Assembly (NCBI GenBank): GCA_964535025.1 | Contig: CAZHRW010000169.1 | Coordinates: 1-61,073, forward strand | Source of the DNA: JAAYZK01 sp964535025 | GTDB taxonomy: Bacteria > Planctomycetota > Phycisphaerae > SM23-33 > FEN-1343 | Length of the DNA stretch: 61,073 nucleotides | Reading direction: 5' to 3' | Shown: positions 25,064-33,093 of the stretch, piece by piece | Position numbering within the stretch: the stretch's first letter is position 1 | Layout: each line of letters starts with the position of its first letter | Position numbers and translations under genes: made by a program | The notes under the pieces: model-generated | Told to the model about the DNA's origin: nothing | The model's input: the letters and a program-made list of their open reading frames with translations, nothing else | Databases searched by the model: none

Positions 25064-25540
25064 ATGAAGATCGCCATCGCCGCCGACCACCGCGGATACA
25101 CCGCCAAGGAAAAGATCTGCTTGCTGCTCAACGAGCAGGGCCACGAGGTGGTCGACATGGGCACCAACAGCGCCCGAAGCTGCGATTATCCCGACGTCGC
25201 CTACGTCGCCTCCCAGGCGGTCGCCGACGGCCGGGTCGCCACGGCGGTGCTGTTGTGCGGCAGTGGGATCGGGATGAGCATCTCGGCCAACAAGGTCCGC
25301 GGCGTCCGGGCGGCGCTGTGCAACGACGAGTTGAGCGCCCAGATGGCCCGCCGCCACAACGACGCCAACGTCCTGTGCCTCGCCGCCGACCTGCTCGGCG
25401 AGGAATTGATGCGCCGCATCATCGAGGTCTGGCTCGAAACCGACTTCGAGGCCGGACGCCACCTGCGACGCATCCACAAGATCGCCCTGATCGAACAGGG
25501 CACCGATCCGAGTACCTATACCGCCGAAGAACAGCAGTGA
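25064..25540 (+). CDS. rpiB: ribose-5-phosphate isomerase B
   Basis: Interconverts ribose 5-phosphate and ribulose 5-phosphate (RpiB/LacA family). The 158-aa product shows MKIAIAADHRGYTAKEKI, DMGTNSARSCDYPDVA, the active-site VLLCGSGIGMSISANKVRGVRAALC (Cys about 66 acting as base) and RRHNDANVLCLAADLLG. All are diagnostic of RpiB. It follows the Sua5-YwlE fusion closely, giving the same neighbourhood as B. subtilis ywlC-ywlE-ywlF. Confidence 0.95.
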   Translation: MKIAIAADHRGYTAKEKICLLLNEQGHEVVDMGTNSARSCDYPDVAYVASQAVADGRVATAVLLCGSGIGMSISANKVRGVRAALCNDELSAQMARRHNDANVLCLAADLLGEELMRRIIEVWLETDFEAGRHLRRIHKIALIEQGTDPSTYTAEEQQ

Positions 25541-25559
25541 CTGGCGAATATCGACTGTG

Positions 25560-25639
25560 GGAGCAAGCCTTGCGCCCGCCCGCGACGGCCTGAAAACGTT
25601 CATCGTGGGCCCATGAGCGCAAGGGCAACAGGTTGCTCC
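25560..25639. repeat. REP-like imperfect inverted repeat
   Basis: GGAGCAAGCCTTGCGC (25560-25575) faces GCGCAAGG...GGTTGCTCC (25617-25639), which carries an insertion of a few bases. It sits in the 138-bp gap between rpiB and the heparinase-like gene. It may be a small hairpin element or a terminator-like structure, without a T-run. Confidence 0.5.
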
Positions 25640-25678
25640 TGCAAATCCGTTATCCGCTGTCTCCACGGAGGATTGGAC

Positions 25679-27826
25679 ATGCCCCGACACACCCTCATTC
25701 TGCTCCTGTCCCTGCTGATCGCCGCCCCGGCTCTGGCGGATGTGAACGCCCCGATGGCGGCCGACTGGTCCGAGCGGATCCGCGGGGAGCATCCGCGGAT
25801 GTATTTCACGACCGAGACCTTCGAGCAGGTCAAAGCGTACGCCCTGGGGCCTGAACGGGACTATTACGACAAAATCCGCCGCACCGTGGCGGGCCTGCCG
25901 GCCGAGCCGAGCCGCGAGCACTGTGTGAGCCGCACCAACACGTTCTTCGGCCCCAACGCGGCGATGGCGGCGTTCGTGTGGCGGATGGAGGGCGACACCG
26001 ATGCCCGCGACAAGGCGATCCGCTACCTGCTGGCGGCGGTGGACTACTACAACGAGTGCAGTTCCAACCGCAAGGCCGTTAACTGGTACTCCGCCAGCCG
26101 CGTGCAGGCCCTGACGGCCTACGACTGGCTGTACGATCAGCTCACGCCCGCCCAGCGCCGTCGCGTGGGGGAGGGGTTCTTCCGCCACTACCGCGACTGC
26201 CTGGCCGGGCCGCCATTCGAGCGGCAGAACCGCTCGGGGATCACCACCGGCTTCTACGGGCCGACGAACATGGCCTGGTACCTCGGCTTGGCTTTCCACG
26301 GCGACGGAATCGACGACGTCCAGGCCGCCCGTCTGCTCAAGCAGGGCTATCAGCAGCACGTCGACCTGCTGACTTACCGCCGCAAGGCCAGCGGCGATGA
26401 TGGCGGCATGGGCTCGGTGGCGGCCGGATATGCCTTCGGGATGTACCCGTGGGCCGAGTTCAATTTCATGCACACCTACAACTCCGCCACCGGCCTGAAG
26501 TCGGAGGCCTCGTTCGACCACCTCTCCCTGCTGCCCAACTGGGTGATGTGGAACCGCCTGCCCGGCCACCAGCGGTTCGGCCTGGGCGACTCGTCACCGG
26601 CCGGAGGCTTCTCCGACGGTTTCCTCGAGATGCACATGCTCCAGGTGGCCCACTTCTACGCCGACCGTTACGGCCGCCGCGCCGCCCAGGCGCTGTGGGT
26701 CCGCGATCACCTGCTGGCCAACACCGATCACGACAACTACTGGTGGCCGCTGGCGCCGCTGCTGGTGCATCGCCGGACGGCCGTCGCCGAGGCGAAGGTC
26801 GACGCGAGCGTCGAGAATCTGCCGCGGGCGCGGAACTTCGAGGCGATGGGCGTGATCTTCATGCGCAGCGACCCCACCGACGACGCCACCTGCGCGCTAT
26901 TCGTCGCCGGCGGCGAGATCAACCAGCACCGCCACTACGACCAGGGCCACTTCGCGATCTATCGCCGCGGGGCCCATCTGACGGGCAACTCCGGCCACTA
27001 CGGCCCGCGAACGCGAAACACCCACCTGACCGAGTACTTTTACCGGTCCGTCGCCGCCAACTGCCTGCTGATCCACGCGCCCGCCGACGCCGACGAACCG
27101 GCGAAGGTCTGGGGCGGACCGGCCCGGACGCTCGACGGCGGCCAGTGCGCCTTCGACGGACGGCAGATCGCCTTCGAAACCCACGACGCCTACACCTATG
27201 CCGCGACCGACATAACCGGCTGCTACGCGTCGGCCAAGTGCCGCCAGGCGATCCGCCAGTTCGTTTTCGTGCATCCCGACACATTCGTCGTGTTCGACCG
27301 CGTGGTGGCGACGCAACCGGAGTATCGCAAGGCGTGGCTGCTGCACAGCATCGACGAGCCGACGCTCGACGGGCGGCGATTCCGCATCGAGGCCGGCTCC
27401 AGCGCGTTGGTCGGAACGGTCGTCTTCCCCGAACGGGCCGACCTGTCCCTTGTCGGCGGTGAAGGCCGGGAGTTCTGGTCGGCCGGCCGTAACTGGCCGC
27501 AGGAAGGCGAACCCCGCAAGGCTGCCGGGTCGTGGCGGATTGAAAGCTCGCCCGCCGAGCCGTCCGCCGCCGATGCGCTGCTGCACGTGCTCCGTGTCGG
27601 AGACCGCGACGGCGCGATCGAGTTGGACGTCGAACCGATCGATCTGCCCGGCCGTGCCGGCGTGCGTATCGCCCGCGGGGACGGCACGGACGTCAGTATT
27701 GTCTTCAACGCCCGCGGCCCCGTCGGCGGGCGCATCCTCATTGACGGCGACGAGCGGATCGCCCGCCCGCTGACCGTCAGCGTGCACCCGCAGGCAGGTT
27801 TGGCCGCGACCGAAGACGACGAATAG
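25679..27826 (+). CDS. heparinase II/III-like secreted protein
   Basis: A 715-aa product with an N-terminal signal peptide (LILLLSLLIAAPALA). The first half is an alpha/alpha-barrel-type region with YDWLYDQLTPAQRRRVGEGF near residue 145 and TTGFYGPTNMAWYLGLAFHGD. The second half has the Heparinase_II/III C-terminal signature INQHRHYDQGHFAIYRRGAHLTGNSGHYG (near 415-445) followed by beta-rich sequence. Such proteins are polysaccharide lyases or related hydrolases acting on uronic-acid glycans; the substrate cannot be predicted. The start at 25679 has GGAGGATT upstream. It appears to be a stand-alone gene. Confidence 0.85.
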   Translation: MPRHTLILLLSLLIAAPALADVNAPMAADWSERIRGEHPRMYFTTETFEQVKAYALGPERDYYDKIRRTVAGLPAEPSREHCVSRTNTFFGPNAAMAAFVWRMEGDTDARDKAIRYLLAAVDYYNECSSNRKAVNWYSASRVQALTAYDWLYDQLTPAQRRRVGEGFFRHYRDCLAGPPFERQNRSGITTGFYGPTNMAWYLGLAFHGDGIDDVQAARLLKQGYQQHVDLLTYRRKASGDDGGMGSVAAGYAFGMYPWAEFNFMHTYNSATGLKSEASFDHLSLLPNWVMWNRLPGHQRFGLGDSSPAGGFSDGFLEMHMLQVAHFYADRYGRRAAQALWVRDHLLANTDHDNYWWPLAPLLVHRRTAVAEAKVDASVENLPRARNFEAMGVIFMRSDPTDDATCALFVAGGEINQHRHYDQGHFAIYRRGAHLTGNSGHYGPRTRNTHLTEYFYRSVAANCLLIHAPADADEPAKVWGGPARTLDGGQCAFDGRQIAFETHDAYTYAATDITGCYASAKCRQAIRQFVFVHPDTFVVFDRVVATQPEYRKAWLLHSIDEPTLDGRRFRIEAGSSALVGTVVFPERADLSLVGGEGREFWSAGRNWPQEGEPRKAAGSWRIESSPAEPSAADALLHVLRVGDRDGAIELDVEPIDLPGRAGVRIARGDGTDVSIVFNARGPVGGRILIDGDERIARPLTVSVHPQAGLAATEDDE

Positions 27827-27838
27827 AACGGCGGGCCC

Positions 27839-27868
27839 TTGCGTTCGTCCCCCCGTCCGGCCGATACT
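27839..27868 (+). promoter_or_regulatory. possible promoter of tRNA-Ser
   Basis: TTGCGT (27839-27844), 18-nt spacer and GATACT (27863-27868) lie about 35 nt upstream of the mature tRNA-Ser. The match is moderate. Confidence 0.4.
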
Positions 27869-27902
27869 GACCACGGCCGCCCCGCCGACCGGGACGGCGT
27901 CA

Positions 27903-27987
27903 GGTAGGGTGGCAGAGTGGTCGATTGCGCCGGTTTTGAAAACCGGTGAACCGCAAGGTTCCGTGGGTTCGAATCCCACCCCTACCG
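27903..27987 (+). tRNA. tRNA-Ser (anticodon UGA)
   Basis: An 85-nt cloverleaf. The acceptor stem is GGTAGGG/CCCTACC with discriminator G. The D-arm is followed by a CCGGT/ACCGG anticodon stem around TTTGAAA (anticodon TGA). A long class II variable arm (GAACCGCAAGGTTC) and T-arm GTGGGTTCGAATCCCAC complete it. CCA is not encoded. Confidence 0.97.
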
Positions 27988-28040
27988 GTGCCGCAACGCG
28001 GCAGAACCCAACTTCCCGAAAGGCCTACGTGCAACGGCGG

Positions 28041-28715
28041 TCAGTTCCGCGGCGTCCCCCCGGAGCCGATCCGATGCTCCTCGCCCCGCAGGAGGCGGGC
28101 GATGTTGGTCCGGTGGCGATAGATGACCAGGGCGGCCATGACGGTCGCGAAAATCAGCAGCGGCAGAACCTCGCCGAGCGGGCGGTCGGCCCGCAGGCAG
28201 TCCAGGACGAACAGGACGGGAAACGACGCGGCGGCGACGATCGAGCCGAGCGAGACGTAACGCGACAGGCCCGTTACGACAATCCACACGGCGAAGGCCG
28301 CCAGGCCGGGCAGGGTAAAATAGGGCCAGACGCCAAGCAGCACGCCCAGCGAGGTCGCCACGCCCTTGCCGCCGCGGAAACGCAGGTAGAACGAAAACAC
28401 GTGGCCGGCGATCGCCCCGAAGGCCACGGCCAGCCACGCCAGTTGCTCACCCGTGGTCAGCCCGCCGCGCCGCAGCAGCCACCCGGCAGCCAGGACGGGC
28501 ACGAACCCCTTGGCCACATCGAGGGCGAAGCACAGCACGCCCCATCGCCGCCCCAGGACGCGGGCGACGTTGGTGGCCCCGACGTTCCCGCTGCCGCAGG
28601 CGCGGAGGTCTACGCCCCGGGCGCGGGCGAGGATCACGCCGAACGGCGTCGAGCCGATCACGTACGCGGCCAAGGCTCCGGCACCGTAGATGAGCCAGTG
28701 TTGGGCAATGATCAC
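28041..28715 (-). CDS. plsY: glycerol-3-phosphate acyltransferase PlsY
   Basis: Inner-membrane enzyme acylating glycerol 3-phosphate from acyl-phosphate, the first committed step of phospholipid synthesis. The 224-aa product has the three PlsY motifs: GSTPFGVILAR, GSGNVGATNVARVLG and FRGGKGVATSLGVLLG (the acyl-phosphate loop), within five to six hydrophobic segments. The start is GTG at 28715; a nearby ATG is out of frame. It is transcribed away from the sugar cluster that starts at 28953. Confidence 0.94.
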   Translation of the reverse strand: MIIAQHWLIYGAGALAAYVIGSTPFGVILARARGVDLRACGSGNVGATNVARVLGRRWGVLCFALDVAKGFVPVLAAGWLLRRGGLTTGEQLAWLAVAFGAIAGHVFSFYLRFRGGKGVATSLGVLLGVWPYFTLPGLAAFAVWIVVTGLSRYVSLGSIVAAASFPVLFVLDCLRADRPLGEVLPLLIFATVMAALVIYRHRTNIARLLRGEEHRIGSGGTPRN

Positions 28716-28793
28716 CGCATGACCTCACGATCCGCCGCACTCGCGGCGTGACGAGCATACCGTATTGGCCGGGCGGGGGCCAGAGGGGACCGG

Positions 28794-28847
28794 ATGGACA
28801 GGATGGACGAGCGAGCGCCGGCCTTCCATCGGGTCCATCCTGTGTCC
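28794..28847. repeat. inverted pair of ATGGACAGGATGGAC repeats
   Basis: ATGGACAGGATGGAC (28794-28808) and its near-complement GTCCATCCTGTGTCCA (28832-28847) could form a hairpin of about 13 bp with a small bulge. A near-identical unit (ATGGACAGAATGGAC) recurs at 33022-33036 and a degenerate one near 21137-21152, all in intergenic DNA. Confidence 0.6.
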
Positions 28848-28855
28848 AGCGACGG

Positions 28856-28885
28856 TTGCACGGTCCGCGTCGCGTCGCGTAGAAT
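28856..28885 (+). promoter_or_regulatory. putative promoter of the sugar cluster
   Basis: TTGCAC (28856-28861), 18-nt spacer and TAGAAT (28880-28885) precede the WaaP-like kinase start (28953) by about 67 nt. Confidence 0.5.
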
Positions 28886-28952
28886 GCCCGCTTTGCCCGG
28901 ACTCGGCGCGACGGCGGCGACGAGAGGGCTTGCGTGCAGTGAGGACGTCCGG

Positions 28953-29792
28953 ATGCGAACCGTCGGTCAGTTCAGTGAGGCGCTGCTGGAGGCGATCCGG
29001 CGGGCGGGGCTCGACACCGTCGCCGGGGCGTTCGCCTACGACAGCGGCAGCGATATGACCGTGCCGTGGCTGGGCCACCGCGAGCGGCGGCGGGTGGCGC
29101 TGACCGACGCGGACGGGTGCAACCACGTATTGTTCATGAAGCGTTACGGCCGCGAGCCGCTGACGTGGCGGCTGCAGCGCTGGGCGACCTACGGCCGTTC
29201 GGGCTCCCCGGCGGAGGTCGAGCTGGCCAACATCCGGTCACTGCATGACGCGGGGATCGCCACCATCGCCCGCGCCGTCGGCGGGTCCGAACCCGGACGG
29301 CTGGGGCCGCGACGAAGCTACATCCTCATGGCCGCCGTACCCGGCGAAGCGCTCGAGCAGTCATTCGAGCCGTTCCTCGACACCCACGGGCTCGACAGCG
29401 AGCCGGTCCGCCGCCTGACCGGCGCCTTGGCCGACCTGGTCCGCCGGTTCCATCGCGCGGGGTTCGTCCACCGCGACCTGTACACGTCGCACCTCTACCT
29501 CGACGACGCGACGGACGAGCCGTCGCTGCATATGATTGATGTGGCGCGGGTATTCACGCCCCACCAGCGGCGGTTTCGCTGGCAGGTCAAGGATCTGGCC
29601 CAGTTGAAGTATTCCGCCCCGCGCGCATGGATCGATGCGTATTGGGATACCTTCATGACCGGCTACCTGGCCGGTCTCGATCGCCGTCGCGGTCGCTACG
29701 AGCGGGCGGTCGGCGTCAAGGCGGACCGGATCGCCCACCACGACAAACACCTGCGGCACCGGCGGGGCCTGGAGAGCATCGAATCATCATGA
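28953..29792 (+). CDS. lipopolysaccharide kinase (Kdo/WaaP) family protein
   Basis: A 279-aa protein kinase-like enzyme predicted to phosphorylate an LPS core sugar at the cytosolic face. The N-lobe includes VLFMKRYGREPLTWRLQRW (ATP-binding Lys). AVPGEALEQSF and FHRAGFVHRDLYTSHLYLDD (near 170-190) correspond to the catalytic loop HRDxYxxH of RfaP/WaaP. MIDVARVF is the DxxR-type metal loop. The start at 28953 fits the family N-terminus; an upstream in-frame ATG lies in repeat DNA. It overlaps the glycosyltransferase gene by 4 bp (ATGA). Confidence 0.88.
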   Translation: MRTVGQFSEALLEAIRRAGLDTVAGAFAYDSGSDMTVPWLGHRERRRVALTDADGCNHVLFMKRYGREPLTWRLQRWATYGRSGSPAEVELANIRSLHDAGIATIARAVGGSEPGRLGPRRSYILMAAVPGEALEQSFEPFLDTHGLDSEPVRRLTGALADLVRRFHRAGFVHRDLYTSHLYLDDATDEPSLHMIDVARVFTPHQRRFRWQVKDLAQLKYSAPRAWIDAYWDTFMTGYLAGLDRRRGRYERAVGVKADRIAHHDKHLRHRRGLESIESS

Positions 29793-30952
29793 ACGTCGCC
29801 CTGGTGGTCAAGCAGATGAACGTCCTGTGCGGCGGGCTGGAGATTTACACGGCCCGCCTGGCGACGTCGCTGGCCCAACGCGGCCATACGGTAACCATTC
29901 TCTGCCAGGCGGGCTCCTGGCAGCCGCCGTGCGACGGCATCACGCTGGAGCCGCTGGGGCGCGCCGGCGGCAGGGGCGGCCGACGGCTACGGACATTTGT
30001 CGCCGCTGTCGAACGGGCGGCGGCGAACGGGCGGTTCGACGTCGTCCACGCCATGCTGCCCGTGCCCGGCGCCGATCTGTACCACCCGCACGGCGGCACG
30101 GCCCCCGGCGCGACGGCCGGCTCCCTGCGACGTCGTCCGACCCTGCTGCGCCCTGTCGTTCGACTGGTCAACACCCTCAACACCGGCAGGCGGGCCGGTT
30201 ATCGACTGGAACGCCGAATTGTCACCGAGAACCGGACGCTGTGCCTGTGCGTCAGCGAGCGGGTCGCCGAGGAGTTCCGCCGCCACTATGACCACACCCG
30301 CACCCGGGTGGTCTTCAACAGCGTCCCGTCGCCCCCGCCGCACGAGGTGCGCCTCGCGTCGCGGCAACGGCTCCGCGGCGAACTGGGCATCGGGCCCGAG
30401 GCGCTGGTCCTGATCACAGCGGCCATGAATTTCGAGTTGAAGGGCGTTACCGAGGAAATCAAGGCGTTCGCCCGCTGGACCCGCAGTCGCGACGCCGTCG
30501 AGGCCCACCTGGTCCTGGTCGGACGCGAGCACGTGGACCGTTACCGCCGCCTGGCCCGCCGGCACGGCGTCGAGGCGGTGACGCACTTCATCGCTCCCAC
30601 GGAGGACATCTACGCCTGGTACGCCGCGGCCGACGCGGCGGTCCTGCTGACGTGGTATGACACCTGCGGAATGATGGTGCTGGAGGCCGCCCGGTTCGGC
30701 GTGCCGTCGCTGACCACGCGGTTCAGTGGCGCCGCCGGCATCTTCACCGACGGCGGCTGCCTGGTCGTCGACTCGCCCCGCCACACCGACCAGATCATCG
30801 ATGCCCTCAACACGCTGGCCGACCCCGACGAACGCCGCCGCCACGGGGAGGCCTGCCGTCGGCTGGATGCGTACCTGACCATGGACCGCCACGTCGAGGA
30901 ACTGATGAACATCTACTCGGTGGTTTCAAGACACCAAGGCAACTCAGATTGA
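29789..30952 (+). CDS. GT4-family glycosyltransferase
   Basis: A 387-aa GT-B-fold enzyme. MNVALVVKQMNVLCGGLEIYTARLATSLAQRGHTVTILCQ is the acceptor-side N-terminal Rossmann with the GGLE loop. The donor-side region has VFNSVPSPPP, LVLVGREHVDRYRRLARRHGVEAVTHFIAPTEDIYAWYAAADAAVLLTWYDTCGMMVLEAARFGVPSLTTRF. The Glu in the CGMMVLEAARFGVP motif is typical of GT4 transferases. It resembles LPS-core transferases of the WaaG type, which fits its coupling to the WaaP-like kinase. Sugar and acceptor are unknown. Confidence 0.9.
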   Translation: MNVALVVKQMNVLCGGLEIYTARLATSLAQRGHTVTILCQAGSWQPPCDGITLEPLGRAGGRGGRRLRTFVAAVERAAANGRFDVVHAMLPVPGADLYHPHGGTAPGATAGSLRRRPTLLRPVVRLVNTLNTGRRAGYRLERRIVTENRTLCLCVSERVAEEFRRHYDHTRTRVVFNSVPSPPPHEVRLASRQRLRGELGIGPEALVLITAAMNFELKGVTEEIKAFARWTRSRDAVEAHLVLVGREHVDRYRRLARRHGVEAVTHFIAPTEDIYAWYAAADAAVLLTWYDTCGMMVLEAARFGVPSLTTRFSGAAGIFTDGGCLVVDSPRHTDQIIDALNTLADPDERRRHGEACRRLDAYLTMDRHVEELMNIYSVVSRHQGNSD

Positions 30953-30998
30953 CGATGTGTCCCACGACTGGCCGACGGCCGATGGCGTCGAGCGAGCG

Positions 30999-31811
30999 AT
31001 GAAACCACTCAAATTGTATTGGTCACGATCGAAGCCAAACTTCGGCGACGCGATGTCGCCGATCCTCGTCGAACGCCTCGCCGGCCGTCCGGTCGTCTAC
31101 GCCGACCGGCGGCACTGCGACCTGGTCGCCATGGGGAGCCTGCTGGACCGGTTCCGCAGGCGCCTGTTCCCTCCGAACATCCACGTGTGGGGAACAGGCT
31201 TCATCGAGCCGACCCGTCGACGGCCAGGCGGGTTCCACTACCACCCCGTGCGCGGCCGCCACAGCGCCGCGCTGGTCACTTCGCCCGGGTTGGATGTCTA
31301 CGGCGATCCAGGCCTGCTGGCGGACCTGCTGTGGCCCAGGGCCGTCGCGACGGCCCCCTCGGCCGCCCTGGGAATCGTGCCGCACTACGAGGACCGGGCC
31401 GATCCGAAGGTCGCGATGATCGCCGACCGGTTCCGCCACGCCGTCATCATCGATGTGTTCGGCGCCGTCGAAGACGTCGTCCGCCGTATCGCCGGCTGCG
31501 ACTGCGTACTCTCCTCGAGCCTGCACGGCCTGGTCGTCGCCGACGCGTTCGGCGTGCCCAACGCCTGGCTCACGCTGTCCGACCGTATCCGCGGCAATGG
31601 CTTCAAGTTCCGTGACTATTACAGCATCTACGGCCTGGACGCCGACCTCTCGCCCCTCACCGCTGAGCAGATCGACCCGCAGGCCGTCCGGGAGATCATC
31701 GACCGCTACGACCGACCGGGGATCGGCGAGATCAAGCGCAGACTGATCGACGCGTTTCCCTTCCCGACGGGGCGAGAGACGGCACTTACCGGCGATCACC
31801 CGCGTGCGTAG
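30999..31811 (+). CDS. polysaccharide pyruvyl transferase-like protein
   Basis: A 270-aa product starting at the ATG at 30999 (MKPLKLYWSRSKPNFGDAMSPILVERLAG). A GTG at 30957 would add 14 residues. The N-terminal NFGDAMSP and the C-terminal SSLHGLVVADAFGVPNAWL motif are hallmarks of the WcaK/CsaB pyruvyl-transferase superfamily, which modify or transfer to surface glycans. It follows the glycosyltransferase by 46 bp, so it is probably the third gene of the same unit. Confidence 0.83.
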   Translation: MKPLKLYWSRSKPNFGDAMSPILVERLAGRPVVYADRRHCDLVAMGSLLDRFRRRLFPPNIHVWGTGFIEPTRRRPGGFHYHPVRGRHSAALVTSPGLDVYGDPGLLADLLWPRAVATAPSAALGIVPHYEDRADPKVAMIADRFRHAVIIDVFGAVEDVVRRIAGCDCVLSSSLHGLVVADAFGVPNAWLTLSDRIRGNGFKFRDYYSIYGLDADLSPLTAEQIDPQAVREIIDRYDRPGIGEIKRRLIDAFPFPTGRETALTGDHPRA

Positions 31812-31901
31812 AGCCCCCCCTGCCGCCATTGCACAACGAGCGGACAGTTTCGCAGTGTTTCGGGGGGTTCGGGCGTTGGAATCGAATGGAGTGCTGTCGT
31901 G

Positions 31902-32972
31902 CTAGACCGCCGCTCGTTCCTCCAGCAGATCTTCGGCGGCGGCGAGGACCATCTCGGGGGTGATCTTCCGCATGCACAGGTGGTACGAGGGCCCCGGCGC
32001 CAGCGGGCAGGTCTTCTGCTGGCAGGGGCCGCAGGTGGTCTCGACGCGGACGATCCGCTCGCGGACGAAGGGGATCGCCGTCCAGAACGGATCGGTGGGG
32101 CCGAACAGCGTCACGACTGCGCAATCGAGCGCGGCGGCGATGTGGCGGGGGCCGGTGTCGCCGGTGATCATCAGCGATGCGCGGGCCGTGAGGGCCTTGA
32201 GCAGCCCCAGCGTGTTGTCCCGCTCGGCGAAGTTGATCGCCGGCCGATGGGCCATCGCGTCGGCGACCGCGGCGGCGATGGTCCGCTCGGACGGGCTGGC
32301 GTTGATGATGATCCGCGCGCCGCGGGTGTCGATCAGGGCGTCGGCGACGGCGGCGAAGCGGTCGGGCATCCACAGCTTGCTGGCGCCGAACGAGGCGCCG
32401 GGGTTGATGATGACGATCAGCTCGCCGTCGTGCACACCCGCCTCGCCGAGCAGGGCGTCGGCGGCGGCGCGGTCGCCGGGCTCGACGGCCAGTTCCATCG
32501 ACCGGTCGGACGTATCACCGCCGAGGTACTCGGCGAGGGCGAGGTAATACTCCAGGGCCGGCACGACGGCAAAGCGCCCCCGCTCATCCCGCGGGACGGT
32601 CAGGCGGTCGGTCAACAGCAGGCGACGGCCGTCGCGGTTGTAGCCCACCCGCCGCTTGACGCGGCCCAGACGGCACAGCAGGGCCGTGCGGAAGGCATTC
32701 GACAGCAGCACCGCCAGGTCGAACCGCCGCTGCCGCAGCAGCGCCGCCCCGCGCCGCAACCCCCCCAGGCCACCGCCCTTGGACGGGTCGGTCAGGTGCT
32801 CGTCGGCCCACGGCAGCCCCGCCAGCGTGCCCAGGGCCGCCGGGCCGCCCAGCCAGGCGATCTGAGCCGTCGGGAAGCGGGCGCGGATCGCCCGCAGCGT
32901 GGGCGTCGCCATCACCGCGTCCCCGACCCACGTGGGCAACACCACCACGACGCGCTGTGCGCTGTCGGTCAC
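31902..32972 (-). CDS. GT9-family (heptosyltransferase-like) glycosyltransferase
   Basis: A 356-aa protein with the GT9 pattern of WaaF/WaaC: VVVLPTWVGDAVMATPTLRAIRARFP at the N-terminus, LIVIINPGASFGASKLWMPDRFA near 180 and MITGDTGPRHIAAALDCAVVTLFGPTDPFW near 260-290. A cysteine cluster TTCGPCQQKTCPL...CMRKI near the C-terminus is common in GT9 enzymes. It is predicted to add heptose or a related sugar to the lipid A-core. It is convergent with the pyruvyl-transferase-like gene and completes the LPS-type cluster. Confidence 0.9.
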   Translation of the reverse strand: MTDSAQRVVVVLPTWVGDAVMATPTLRAIRARFPTAQIAWLGGPAALGTLAGLPWADEHLTDPSKGGGLGGLRRGAALLRQRRFDLAVLLSNAFRTALLCRLGRVKRRVGYNRDGRRLLLTDRLTVPRDERGRFAVVPALEYYLALAEYLGGDTSDRSMELAVEPGDRAAADALLGEAGVHDGELIVIINPGASFGASKLWMPDRFAAVADALIDTRGARIIINASPSERTIAAAVADAMAHRPAINFAERDNTLGLLKALTARASLMITGDTGPRHIAAALDCAVVTLFGPTDPFWTAIPFVRERIVRVETTCGPCQQKTCPLAPGPSYHLCMRKITPEMVLAAAEDLLEERAAV

Positions 32973-33021
32973 GTCTGGGATGGTACCGACACGGGACGGG
33001 CTTGGCTATCGTTTGGGCGGA

Positions 33022-33036
33022 ATGGACAGAATGGAC
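33022..33036 (+). repeat. ATGGACAGAATGGAC repeat unit
   Basis: Single copy in the gap between the GT9 gene and the lipoprotein gene. It differs at one base from the unit at 28794-28808. Confidence 0.5.
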
Positions 33037-33093
33037 CGGAATGACGGCCCAGCCCCATCGGCCCCCGGCCTCTTCAGGAGGACGGATGAACCG

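Noticed and set aside
31812..31901. Bidirectional terminator between the pyruvyl-transferase-like gene and the GT9 gene
   Set aside because: CCCCCC and GGGGGG runs face each other but the loop is over 40 nt and there is no T-run, so it is not a convincing terminator.
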